In this document: positions 1-7,884 of the stretch, one piece after another
Layout: every line of letters begins with the position of its first letter
How positions within the stretch are numbered: position 1 is the first letter of the stretch
Source of the DNA: JAUMBM01 sp964441755
Lineage (GTDB): Bacteria > Bacteroidota > Bacteroidia > Chitinophagales > Saprospiraceae
Length of the DNA stretch: 64,000 nt
Assembly (NCBI GenBank): GCA_964441755.1
Contig: CAYTVG010000014.1
Span: 1 to 64,000, forward strand
Direction: 5' to 3'
Program-made: the position numbers and the translations under genes
Notes under the pieces: generated by a model
Database searches by the model: none
What the model saw: only the letters and a program-made list of their open reading frames with translations
Told to the model about the DNA's origin: nothing

Positions 1-110
1 AGGCCCCTAACGGGGCTCTCAAAAACACGGGGGCCGTTGCTACCCATATCAGGCCTCTAACGGGGCTCTAGAAAACACTGGGGCCGTTTTAGGGGAGCTA
101 GATCTCAATA
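1..110. repeat. REP-like repeat units (CTAACGGGGC family)
   Basis: Two units of the form CTACCCATATcAgGCCtCTAACGGGGCTCt followed by an aAAACAC-GGGGCCGTT spacer lie here. The same units occur at 20640-21000. A unit contains an imperfect dyad (CCCCTAACGGGG). The array runs off the left edge of the window. From about 111 to 253 no gene or structure is seen. Confidence 0.7.
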
Positions 111-253
111 CCCATTATATTTGACCAAGAACCCATTTTTTGTCAGCGACATTTTGAATTACACCCAGCGATTTTTACAAAGCGAGAAGCATCGGTTTTT
201 GCCTGCGGCAAAACCTGAGCAAGCCTTTAGCGCCCATTATCGCCCGACGCATA

Positions 254-1684
254 TCAACGGCTCAACGCTTTCTCCCGAATCCGCTGCAACACAGCCGACA
301 GTTGCTCCTCCCCCGTCATAGGGTTGGTCAGCGCTGACCGCATCCACACCCGGCCCCGTATGGTCGTAATCAGCAGGTAAAAATCCCCTTCCTCCAGCAT
401 CAGTTGCCGGATCCTGCGATTGAGCTCATCGAGTTGTTCGGGACTTTTATCAGCCTGAAACCAGCGATAGCACACAATATTGCAGTCAGGCGCTGTGAGC
501 AATTCGAAATCAGGCTGAGCGCGGATGAGGGCAGCAAATGCCGTGCCCAGGCTGCACACCTGATCGACATAAGCACGAAAGAGTTCGCTGCCGTAAGCTG
601 CCCACAAGACAAAAGCTTTCATACTGAGCATCAGCTTAGTACATTCGAAGGTACGGCGGGCGAGATTATACCATTCGTCCTCCTGCGCCCACTCGAGCAG
701 GTAGTCAGCACGCTGGTAAAAAGTGAGGTAGCTGTCCTGCTGCTGTCGGTATACGAGCGCTGTCGTCAGCGTAGGCGTCATCAGCATCTTGTGAAAATCC
801 ATAGTGATACTGTCAGCCCGCTCAATGCCTCTGAGTTTAGCTTTATGGTCGGGCGAAAAAGCCAGCGCAGCGCCATGGGCGCCATCGACATGCAACCAAA
901 GCCCATATTTTTCGCTAAAATCCGCCAATGCATCCAGATCGTCGAATGCCCCGACGGCCGTAGAGCAGGCGCTGCCGACCACAGCGATCACCTCAATACC
1001 CTGATCGACAGCCTGTTGATAATATGTCTCCAACAGATCTGTACGAATGCGAAAAGCATCATCTGAAGGAACCTTGATGACCCCCTCAGCCCCCCAGCCC
1101 ATGATGCGGGCGGCCCTGTCGACGCAGTAATGCGCCTCTTCGCTCACCATGAGCGCCAGCTTTTGCCCGCTCCCCTCCTGCCATACATCACCGGCAGCGC
1201 GGCTGGCGCGGGCCGTTAGCAAAGCCGTCAGGTTGGCCAGCGTGCCCCCGGAAGTCAGAAAGCCACCACTTCCTTCACCCATCCCCATGGCTTTCCCCAC
1301 AGCCTGCAACAGACTGTGCTCGGCCGCCGAGCCGGCCATACCCATCTCATACACAGCCATACCATTGTTGAGAAAATCGCCCAGCAAGCCTGCCAGCGCT
1401 GCCATAGGTGCCGGCGGGCACACCTGATGACCCATATAGTTGGGATGATGCAATTTAACACTTTGCGCCAGCACCTCCCTAAACAAATCGATGGGCTCTC
1501 CGCCCTGTTCGAGCCGCGCACGCCAGCTTTCCAGCGTCACCGCCGGCGGCTGGTAAGGAATAGCCTTAACCGTTTCCGGTGCTGTCTGCACTGATTTGAG
1601 ATAATCTGCCAGCATATCTACCAGCGCGTGGCCTGTCGTGCGCATCGCTTCTGCGTCATACGCTTTTGTGAGCAGTTGCTCCAT
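254..1684 (-). CDS. PLP-dependent group II decarboxylase (aromatic-L-amino-acid / diaminobutyrate decarboxylase-like)
   Basis: Cytosolic PLP enzyme of 476 residues, the usual length for group II amino-acid decarboxylases. What is seen: an N-terminal segment with HHPNYMGHQ, a Gly/Thr-rich phosphate site (GGFLTSGGTLANLTALL), the cofactor-contact stretch WLHVDGAHGAAL, and the lysine motif ITMDFHKMLMTP, where the HK lysine would form the Schiff base. Most relatives read D-P-H-K; here it is D-F-H-K. The substrate (tyrosine/DOPA, tryptophan, 2,4-diaminobutyrate or other) cannot be fixed from sequence. The ATG at 1684 is the first start after the upstream palindrome array, and the gene appears monocistronic, 236 bp downstream of pdhA on the same strand. 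The family call is firm and the substrate is open. Confidence 0.85.
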   Translation of the reverse strand: MEQLLTKAYDAEAMRTTGHALVDMLADYLKSVQTAPETVKAIPYQPPAVTLESWRARLEQGGEPIDLFREVLAQSVKLHHPNYMGHQVCPPAPMAALAGLLGDFLNNGMAVYEMGMAGSAAEHSLLQAVGKAMGMGEGSGGFLTSGGTLANLTALLTARASRAAGDVWQEGSGQKLALMVSEEAHYCVDRAARIMGWGAEGVIKVPSDDAFRIRTDLLETYYQQAVDQGIEVIAVVGSACSTAVGAFDDLDALADFSEKYGLWLHVDGAHGAALAFSPDHKAKLRGIERADSITMDFHKMLMTPTLTTALVYRQQQDSYLTFYQRADYLLEWAQEDEWYNLARRTFECTKLMLSMKAFVLWAAYGSELFRAYVDQVCSLGTAFAALIRAQPDFELLTAPDCNIVCYRWFQADKSPEQLDELNRRIRQLMLEEGDFYLLITTIRGRVWMRSALTNPMTGEEQLSAVLQRIREKALSR

Positions 1685-1730
1685 AGTATATTGTTTATCT
1701 GTGTATTATCACAAAAAAAATATTTGGGCT

Positions 1731-1883
1731 GCTTTTGGAGGCCGCTGCAGCGGCCTCCAAAAGCGAGGTTTGTGTCTGTTATTTGATTTTTACAAAATCA
1801 AATAACAGACACAAACGCTCTTGAAAAGAGAAGGGCTCATTTTTCCGGTTTTTCGATGAAAACCAGAAAAATGAGCCCTTCTC
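1731..1883. terminator. Triple inverted-repeat array downstream of pdhA
   Basis: Three consecutive hairpins. At 1731-1764 there is a perfect 34-nt palindrome centred on CCGCTGCAGCGG. At 1768-1816 a perfect 23-bp stem closes a TAC loop. At 1828-1883 there is a roughly 24-bp stem with one or two mismatches. They lie after the pdhA stop and before the decarboxylase start, both on the minus strand, so termination of pdhA is the simplest role. Three stems are more than termination needs. Confidence 0.75.
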
Positions 1884-1920
1884 ATCAGTCAACAAGCGAT
1901 GGCCGTGGCCAAAGCCCCTG

Positions 1921-2949
1921 TTACCAGTTGATATACGGATAATCGGCCTGCACGTAGTTATCTACGAACAACTCACTGGCATCCGGATAAGGAGAATTCT
2001 CTGCAAACTCCATAGCCTCGTCGATTTCCGCTTTAATCATATCTTTGATCGCCTGGATTTCCGCTTCCGTAGCGATACCATTATCGAGTATGGTTGCCTC
2101 CGTTGTCTTGACCGGATCGCGCTCCATATACTCCTGCACCTCATCCTTGCTGCGATACTTAGCCGGATCTGAGACAGAGTGTCCCTTATAGCGATAGGTG
2201 AGAATTTCGAGGAAATAAGGCCCTTTGCCGGCACGAATATGCTCAGCAGCGCGGCTTACGGCCTCGTGTACCGATTCCGGGTTCATCCCGTCGACCGATT
2301 CACTTGGCATATCGAAAGCGGAGCCAATTTTGTAGAGCTCTGTGACATTGCTGGTACGCTGCACTGAAGTACCCATGGCATAGCCGTTATTTTCGACGAT
2401 GTAGAGCACCGGCAGCTTCCAGGTCATAGACATGTTGAAGCTTTCGTAGAGTGCACCCTGGCGGGCAGCGCCATCGCCGAACATGGTTACACACAGATTA
2501 TTCGTTCCTTTGTATTTTTCAGCGAAAGCAATACCGGTACCGATGGGGATTTGAGCACCCACGATACCATTGCCGCCGAAGTAGCGATTGTCGGCACTGA
2601 AGAAGTGCATAGACCCGCCTTTGCCCTTGTTGGCGCCGGTAAACTTGCCAAACAGCTCCGCCATAGCAGCCCGCGAGCTGATGCCGCGACCGATAGCAGT
2701 GCCATGCTGTCGATAAGCCGTTACGATAGCATCTTCGCGGGTGATTGCCGATTCGATGCCGGCGGCGACGGCTTCCTGTCCGATATAAACGTGACAGAAA
2801 CCGCGGATCTTTTGCTGTCCGTAAGCCATAAGCGCACGCTCTTCAAAACGACGAATGCGCAGCATGAGCTCATACCAGCTCAGGTACTGTTCCTTGCTGT
2901 AAGCTGGCTTATTTTTGCGACCAGCACCTTTTTTCTTTTCAGCAACCAT
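1921..2949 (-). CDS. pdhA: Pyruvate dehydrogenase E1 component, alpha subunit
   Basis: Thiamine-diphosphate subunit that, with E1-beta, decarboxylates pyruvate and loads acetyl onto E2 lipoate. At 342 residues it has the normal E1-alpha length. The ThDP-binding motif is visible as GDGAARQGALYES followed by VENN. Other landmarks are RIRRFEE near the N-terminus, the GQEA segment, YRQHG, the GKGGSMH active-site loop and the phosphorylation-loop-like YRYKGHSVSDP. The N-terminal Lys-rich extension is short. E1-beta and E2 are not adjacent; downstream is an unrelated decarboxylase behind a triple hairpin. A minus-strand TAACTTTG at 2970-2977 fits the Bacteroidota -7 element and supports the ATG at 2949. 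The function is secure. Confidence 0.96.
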   Translation of the reverse strand: MVAEKKKGAGRKNKPAYSKEQYLSWYELMLRIRRFEERALMAYGQQKIRGFCHVYIGQEAVAAGIESAITREDAIVTAYRQHGTAIGRGISSRAAMAELFGKFTGANKGKGGSMHFFSADNRYFGGNGIVGAQIPIGTGIAFAEKYKGTNNLCVTMFGDGAARQGALYESFNMSMTWKLPVLYIVENNGYAMGTSVQRTSNVTELYKIGSAFDMPSESVDGMNPESVHEAVSRAAEHIRAGKGPYFLEILTYRYKGHSVSDPAKYRSKDEVQEYMERDPVKTTEATILDNGIATEAEIQAIKDMIKAEIDEAMEFAENSPYPDASELFVDNYVQADYPYINW

Positions 2950-2969
2950 AGTTCGTTAGCGAATTTTCA

Positions 2970-2977
2970 CAAAGTTA
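2970..2977 (-). promoter_or_regulatory. Putative -7 element of pdhA promoter (TAACTTTG)
   Basis: Read on the minus strand it is TAACTTTG, matching the Bacteroidota -7 consensus TAnnTTTG, about 20 nt before the pdhA ATG. No clear -33 TTG was found at the expected distance. Confidence 0.45.
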
Positions 2978-3120
2978 GCGTAATTCTGTGTGTAAAGGTA
3001 CATAGTTTTATTCAGTAAACAATAGAACAAACCAAATCAAAGCTGGTTTTCAAATCTAAAACTTATTAGCCTGTTTGTTTTGACCAAGGCGGGCTAAAAA
3101 AGCGGCTGTTGCGCGTGGAT

Positions 3121-3154
3121 TTGTCAACCCACCCAAACTAAAATTGTATCTTTG
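3121..3154 (+). promoter_or_regulatory. Bacteroidota-type promoter for recF
   Basis: TTG at 3121-3123, then 23 nt, then TATCTTTG at 3147-3154. This matches TTG-N(17-23)-TAnnTTTG. Transcription would start near 3160, which argues for the GTG at 3171 over the TTG at 3144 as recF start. Confidence 0.6.
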
Positions 3155-3170
3155 TTGCAAAGCCTGGCCG

Positions 3171-4274
3171 GTGTATATTGAGACTTTCAAGTTGGTTCAG
3201 TTTCGCAATTACGAGCAGCAGCTTATCAACTGCTCGCCGGCCTTCAACTGTTTTGTTGGCCGCAACGGCATGGGTAAGACCAACCTGCTGGAGGCTGTGT
3301 ATTATCTTTGCATGGGTAAGAGCCACACCGGGCTCAATGACCAGTACCTCACCCATATAGGTGCTGATTTTTTTCGCCTCGAAGGCATTTTTTGCCCCGA
3401 ACCCGGCCGGAGGGATGCCATTGTTGCCAAAGTCAGGGCGCGGCAGCAAAAGGAGATAAGCTGTAACGGTGGTGTATATGAGCGACTGGCTGACCATGTA
3501 GGCAAATACCCCGTAGTAATCATCACCCCCGACGATACCCAGCTCGTCACAGAGGGCAGCGAGGAGCGGCGGCGGCTGCTCGACAACACGCTTTCGCAAC
3601 TCGACAGCCGCTACCTGCAACAACTGTTGCGCTACAACCAACTGCTGCGGCAGCGCAATGCGCTGTTGAAGCAGTGGGAAGGCCGGCCTATGCCGGCGGG
3701 GCTGCTCGACGTTTACAACGCCCAGATGGAAGAACCCGCCAACTACCTCTTCGAATCCCGCAGCCGCTTTGCGGAAGAGCTCGGCCGACAGCTTGCGCAC
3801 ATATACGGCGTAATCGCCAGCGGGCAGGAAGAGGCCTCCCTCTCCTACCGTTCAGCCTTGCAGCAGACCGACTGGATGAGCCTGCAGCAGCAGTACGAGC
3901 GGCAGGACCAGCAACTGCAGCGAAGCAGTGCCGGCCTGCACCGCGATGAACTCGTCTTCCGGCTGGCCGGCAGCCCTCTCAGGCGCATTGCCTCTCAGGG
4001 GCAGATAAAAAGTTATGTGTTGTCCCTCAAGCTTGCGCAGTACCAGGTGCTCAGGCAGCAAAAAAACACTGCCCCCATACTGCTGCTCGACGATATTTTT
4101 GACAAACTCGACAGCGGCAGGGTACAGCAGCTGCTGGGATTTGTGCTGGAAGCCGGCTTCGGACAGGTATTTATCTCCGATACCGATCAGGAGCGCGTCA
4201 GCCGGCTGCTTGACAGTCTGCAGGCGAGTCATTTTTTGTACCATATTGATCACGGACAAGCTACACTTATATGA
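3171..4274 (+). CDS. recF: DNA replication/repair protein RecF
   Basis: SMC-like ATPase that helps load RecA at gaps and stalled forks. From the GTG at 3171 it has 367 residues, normal for RecF. The N-terminus IETFKLVQFRNY is typical, followed by the Walker A GRNGMGKTN (about 30-38), the ABC-type signature region SQGQIKSYVLSLKLAQ and the Walker B ILLLDDIFDKLD, with FISDTD downstream. The in-frame TTG at 3144 lies inside the promoter and is unlikely to be the start. The stop overlaps the next gene by 4 nt (ATGA), so the two are translationally coupled. Function is secure; the start is inferred. Confidence 0.96.
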   Translation: MYIETFKLVQFRNYEQQLINCSPAFNCFVGRNGMGKTNLLEAVYYLCMGKSHTGLNDQYLTHIGADFFRLEGIFCPEPGRRDAIVAKVRARQQKEISCNGGVYERLADHVGKYPVVIITPDDTQLVTEGSEERRRLLDNTLSQLDSRYLQQLLRYNQLLRQRNALLKQWEGRPMPAGLLDVYNAQMEEPANYLFESRSRFAEELGRQLAHIYGVIASGQEEASLSYRSALQQTDWMSLQQQYERQDQQLQRSSAGLHRDELVFRLAGSPLRRIASQGQIKSYVLSLKLAQYQVLRQQKNTAPILLLDDIFDKLDSGRVQQLLGFVLEAGFGQVFISDTDQERVSRLLDSLQASHFLYHIDHGQATLI

Positions 4275-4561
4275 ATCGCGGCAACGAGCACAATCTTCGG
4301 GAAGCACTGGAAGCCATGCTAAAAGCGTACAAACTCAAAGAAGGCTATACGGAGGCCCGCATACGAATGTTGTGGCAGGAACAAATGGGCCATGCCATCA
4401 ATCAGCATACGACCGAGTGTCGGCTGTATAAAGGCAAGCTGTTTATTGCCGTGACTGCAGCCCCGCTGCGGCAGGAGTTGGCGATGAGCCGGCAGACCAT
4501 CCGCGACCGACTCAACGAAGCCCTCGGTGAGCCAGCTATTGAGGAACTCATCATCCGGTAG
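4271..4561 (+). CDS. DciA-like / DUF721 protein
   Basis: Small basic cytosolic protein of 96 residues. DUF721 proteins include DciA, the replicative-helicase loader of bacteria that lack DnaC/DnaI. The sequence shows the family's N-terminal helix (LREALEAMLKAYKLKEGY), the W-x-E-x-M-G segment (LWQEQMGHAI) and a KH-like core with LYKGKLFIAVTAAPLRQEL followed by INALNE-type spacing (IRDRLNEALGE). It overlaps recF by four bases, a common arrangement in Bacteroidota that ties it to replication and repair. The domain call is strong and the helicase-loading role is by family analogy. Confidence 0.85.
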   Translation: MNRGNEHNLREALEAMLKAYKLKEGYTEARIRMLWQEQMGHAINQHTTECRLYKGKLFIAVTAAPLRQELAMSRQTIRDRLNEALGEPAIEELIIR

Positions 4562-4616
4562 AGAAGCAACTGCTGAGCCTGAAAATAATAGCCCTTCCAA
4601 AATTAGGCTGAATTAC

Positions 4617-4624
4617 TAACTTTG
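4617..4624 (+). promoter_or_regulatory. Putative -7 element (TAACTTTG)
   Basis: TAACTTTG lies 34 nt before the ATG at 4658 of the membrane TPR protein. A convincing -33 TTG was not seen. Confidence 0.4.
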
Positions 4625-4657
4625 CCCATCATTATCACAACTTTTGCTTTAGAACAC

Positions 4658-6886
4658 ATGGCTGCGAAGAAAATCAAAGCAACCGGCAGCGCTGCAACCA
4701 GCAACAGCGCACCCAAGCGGGCGAAACAAACAAAGACATCGGTCAACTGGGGCGAATGGCTCTACCAGCAGCGGCCGGATGAAAGTGGGCAGACAGGCGG
4801 CTGGCGACAGCTGTACTGGGCGCTCTCTCTGGCTGTCATCCTGCTCACCGGTTTCATGGCTGTACGGGTAGGCGTCAATGGCGATGACCGCTTTCAGGTA
4901 GAGTACTCTGAGCGCCTGGTTGATTATTTTTCTTCTTTCGGCAGCAACAAGGCTGTTTTCTACGAAGAAGACGAAGCCTATACACAATATGTGCGCTATT
5001 ATGGCGGTGCCTTCGACCTGCTGGCCGGCGGCATCAACCGCACACTTGGCTTTAGTCCTGACGAGCCTGTCTATCACCGGGTGCGCCACCTCGTCAATGC
5101 CGCTTTCGCCCTGCTGCTGATTTTTACCCTGGCCTTTTGGGCGCGCGATCTGGGCGGCTACCGGGCCGCCTCGCTGCTGCTGCTGCTGGCGCTGGGCAGC
5201 CCGCGGCTGCTGGGTCATGGCGTGATGAACCCCAAAGACATACCTTTTGCCGCAGGCTATACTGTGGCCATCTACTTCCTGTTCAGGCTGTTGCGGTCGC
5301 TGCCGCAACCCAGGCCCGTCGACATTGCCGGCTTTGTGCTGGGGGCGGCCCTGGCCACCGGGCAGCGGGTGGGCGGTCTGCTGGTCATTGCCTATGCAGG
5401 GCTTTTTATGGGCATCGATTTTCTGTTCCGCTACGGCCTTAAAGGGCTGATCGATTACAAGCAAGTAGGGCGCTACGCCCTCTACTGGGGTGGCAGCAGC
5501 CTGCTGGCCTTCGGCCTGGCGCTGCTGGTATGGCCCTACGCTATGCAGTCACCCATCAAGCATACCCTGGAAGCGCTGGAGGTTTTCTCCAACTACAGCG
5601 TGCGCATCTCTGTACTTTTTGAAGGTGATACGCTCTTTTCGGACGCCATCCCCCGCTCTTACCCGCTGGTGTGGATGGGCATCACCATTGCCCTGCCGGT
5701 GCTGGCCGGTATAGCTGCAGCGCTCTTGCTGAGTTTCCGCCTGGCTGCGCAATTTTCGCCTGCCGCCGTGAGCCTGTTGTGGTTTGCAGCCATCTTCCCA
5801 CTGGCCTACCTCACCTATAAAGACAGTGCCCTCTATGACGGCTGGCGACAGTTGCTCTTCGTCTACCCCAGCCTGCTGCTGCTGGCAGCCCTCGGCTGGG
5901 AGTCGCTGCTGCGCTACAAAGCTGCATGGCAATGGGGCTTTGCAGGCTTGCTGCTGCTGCTGCAAACCGATGCTATGGCCTTTTCGGTCAGGTATCCTGG
6001 TTATGCGTATGTGTACTTCAACCCGCTGCAGGGAGGCGTAAAAGGCGCCCACGGCTACTACGAGACCGACTACTGGGGCGTAAGTACGCGCGAGGCGGTC
6101 AGGTGGATGGAAAAGCAAGGAGTGCTTCATGCCGGTATGGACAGCCTTACCATTGCCACCAACTTCCCCTACAACCTCAAATGGGAACTTGGCAGTGACT
6201 ACAAAGACAAAGTGAAAGTCCAGTATGTGCGTTTCAATGCCCGCTACGCGGAAGAATGGAAGTACGGCATCTTCACCAACCGCTTTATCCGGGGGCCGCA
6301 GCTGCGCGCCGGGAAGTGGCCCAACAGTAAGGCTGTGCATGTAGTAGAAGCCGGCGGAGCTCCGCTGACGGTCATCGAGAAAAACCAGACCAACGACGCC
6401 TACATGGGAGAAAAGGCCATGAAAGAAAACAGGCTGGAGATTGCCCTGCCGTATTTTGAAAGCGAGGTAACCCTGCATCCCGACAACGAACTCGCCTGGA
6501 TGAATATCGCCTCCATCTACGCCAATACAGCCCAGCCCGATGAAGCCATGAAAGCTACGGAAACGGCGCTAACGCTGGCTCCCGAAAATGAGACAGCACT
6601 CTATATGCAGGGGCATATCTACCTGATGAAGGCAGACCTTCGCAACTCAGAAGAAAGCTTCCAGCATCTGGTGCGCGTCAATCCCGAAAATTCGACTGCC
6701 TATTTCTACCTGGCAGAAATCAGCCGGCAGAATAAGAACAACCGGCAGGCGCTGCGGTATCTTGAAAAAGCGCTCACCTACAATCCACAGTTGAAGAATG
6801 CCTACATTATGGCCTCACAGATCTACGAAGCGGAAGGAGATTTCGAAAATGCCGCCAAGTACAAGCAGTATGCTGAACAGTTCTGA
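4658..6886 (+). CDS. Multi-pass membrane protein (GT-C glycosyltransferase-like) with C-terminal TPR domain
   Basis: From the ATG at 4658 the protein has 742 residues. It starts with a Lys/Ala-rich cytosolic tail (about 1-50), followed by about ten hydrophobic segments with a large exported loop after the first (GVNGDDRFQVEYSERLVDY). That layout, with an Asp-containing first loop, resembles ArnT/PMT-type GT-C enzymes that use lipid-linked sugars. Arg-rich short loops follow. Residues about 580-742 form four to five TPR units (PDNELAWMNIASIYANTAQP; PENETALYMQGHIYLMKADL). No exact family could be named, and the donor and acceptor are unknown. It may be a cell-surface sugar transferase with a scaffolding tail. 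An upstream in-frame TTG at 4622 overlaps the -7 box and was rejected. Confidence 0.7.
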   Translation: MAAKKIKATGSAATSNSAPKRAKQTKTSVNWGEWLYQQRPDESGQTGGWRQLYWALSLAVILLTGFMAVRVGVNGDDRFQVEYSERLVDYFSSFGSNKAVFYEEDEAYTQYVRYYGGAFDLLAGGINRTLGFSPDEPVYHRVRHLVNAAFALLLIFTLAFWARDLGGYRAASLLLLLALGSPRLLGHGVMNPKDIPFAAGYTVAIYFLFRLLRSLPQPRPVDIAGFVLGAALATGQRVGGLLVIAYAGLFMGIDFLFRYGLKGLIDYKQVGRYALYWGGSSLLAFGLALLVWPYAMQSPIKHTLEALEVFSNYSVRISVLFEGDTLFSDAIPRSYPLVWMGITIALPVLAGIAAALLLSFRLAAQFSPAAVSLLWFAAIFPLAYLTYKDSALYDGWRQLLFVYPSLLLLAALGWESLLRYKAAWQWGFAGLLLLLQTDAMAFSVRYPGYAYVYFNPLQGGVKGAHGYYETDYWGVSTREAVRWMEKQGVLHAGMDSLTIATNFPYNLKWELGSDYKDKVKVQYVRFNARYAEEWKYGIFTNRFIRGPQLRAGKWPNSKAVHVVEAGGAPLTVIEKNQTNDAYMGEKAMKENRLEIALPYFESEVTLHPDNELAWMNIASIYANTAQPDEAMKATETALTLAPENETALYMQGHIYLMKADLRNSEESFQHLVRVNPENSTAYFYLAEISRQNKNNRQALRYLEKALTYNPQLKNAYIMASQIYEAEGDFENAAKYKQYAEQF

Positions 6887-6941
6887 TGACTGCCGGCAGC
6901 TCCCTACAACAGCGCTTTTTTGATTTATCAATCGCAAAAAA

Positions 6942-7754
6942 TTGAATTACAAGCTTTTATTTCCATCATACCGCAACCGCTACCTGTTTGTCAGGCGGGA
7001 GCTCAACCGCTGGCAGCCTGCTGCCCGCTGGCGCGAAGGACTTAACCTCGGCACGGGTGAGGGCGACTACGACGCGATGATCGCGGGCTACTGCCAGCGG
7101 CTGACAGCCTGTGACATCAATACCGAAGACGTCGAATTTGCCGCCCGCCTGAATGCAGACATTGACAACCTGCACTATCAGGTGGCAGATGCGCTGGCCC
7201 TCGATTTTGCCGACGGGCAGTTTGACCTCGTCGTTTCAGTTGATGTGCTTGAGCATGTCGGGCAACCCGAGCGCATGCTGCAGGAAATCAGCCGCGTGCT
7301 GATGCCCGGCGGCATAGCCTTCCTGTCTTTCCCCAACCTGCACTTTCCCCTGACCTATGACCCCCTCAACCGGCTGCTGGGCAAGCCGCAGCAGCCGGTA
7401 TGGCAGCAGGGAGCCTACGCTTTTGGTCACGACTACCTCATTGACCCTGCCGATTTCCGGCAGTGGGCAGCCAAACATGGCCTGACCGTTGTTGAAGAGC
7501 TGCCTTTCAGCGGCTACCTGGCCGGACTGGCAGAAATGTACTGGACAGGTATGGTGCAGCGGTGGTTCAAAGCGAATGCTACCAACCTGCGCAAGCAGTC
7601 GTCGCCGAGGAGTTTTGTGATGCGCCCTTCGCGCACTGAGCCCTGGCTCTGCCGGCTGACCGATGCCTTTCTGTGGCTCGACAGGCGGCTGGGCGGCCTG
7701 CAGCGGCATAGTATTGGCAGGGGGTTTATACTGCGTAAGCCCGGGGGTGCGTAG
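6942..7754 (+). CDS. Class I SAM-dependent methyltransferase (methyltransf_11 type)
   Basis: Cytosolic Rossmann-fold methyltransferase, 270 residues. SAM motif I is visible as LNLGTGEGDYD (a variant of the GxGxG loop), the acidic residue after beta2 as CDIN, motif II/III as VADALALDFADGQFDLVVSVDVLEHV, and the post-motif LMPGGIAFLSFPN. The start is TTG at 6942, because no ATG/GTG precedes motif I. The C-terminal third (about 150-270) carries a basic, Trp-rich region. The substrate is unknown. It follows the membrane TPR protein by 55 nt and may be co-transcribed, which would fit polysaccharide or lipid modification, though this is only inference. Confidence 0.75.
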   Translation: MNYKLLFPSYRNRYLFVRRELNRWQPAARWREGLNLGTGEGDYDAMIAGYCQRLTACDINTEDVEFAARLNADIDNLHYQVADALALDFADGQFDLVVSVDVLEHVGQPERMLQEISRVLMPGGIAFLSFPNLHFPLTYDPLNRLLGKPQQPVWQQGAYAFGHDYLIDPADFRQWAAKHGLTVVEELPFSGYLAGLAEMYWTGMVQRWFKANATNLRKQSSPRSFVMRPSRTEPWLCRLTDAFLWLDRRLGGLQRHSIGRGFILRKPGGA

Positions 7755-7804
7755 CACCTGCTTTTTATTTTTGAAAAAAAATCAGCAGCAGGGCTGAGTG
7801 TGTT

Positions 7805-7844
7805 TTCATTTTTTTGATTTTTTTCAAAAATCAAAAAAAATGAA
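7805..7844. terminator. AT-rich inverted repeat
   Basis: The arms TTCAT7GATTT and AAATCA8TGAA pair with a single bulged base around a short loop. It lies between the methyltransferase stop and the GMC start and is a plausible terminator of the upstream unit. It is almost entirely A/T, like the AT-class hairpins elsewhere in the window. Confidence 0.55.
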
Positions 7845-7849
7845 GCATC

Positions 7850-7884
7850 TTGTATGCAATATACCATCGGTATCATGCATACAA
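7850..7884 (+). promoter_or_regulatory. Dyad overlapping both possible GMC oxidoreductase starts
   Basis: TTGTATGCAATATACC, a 3-nt centre, then GGTATCATGCATACAA. Fourteen of sixteen positions are complementary. It covers the ATGs at 7854 and 7875. It could be an operator or an RNA hairpin hiding the start codon. Confidence 0.5.
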
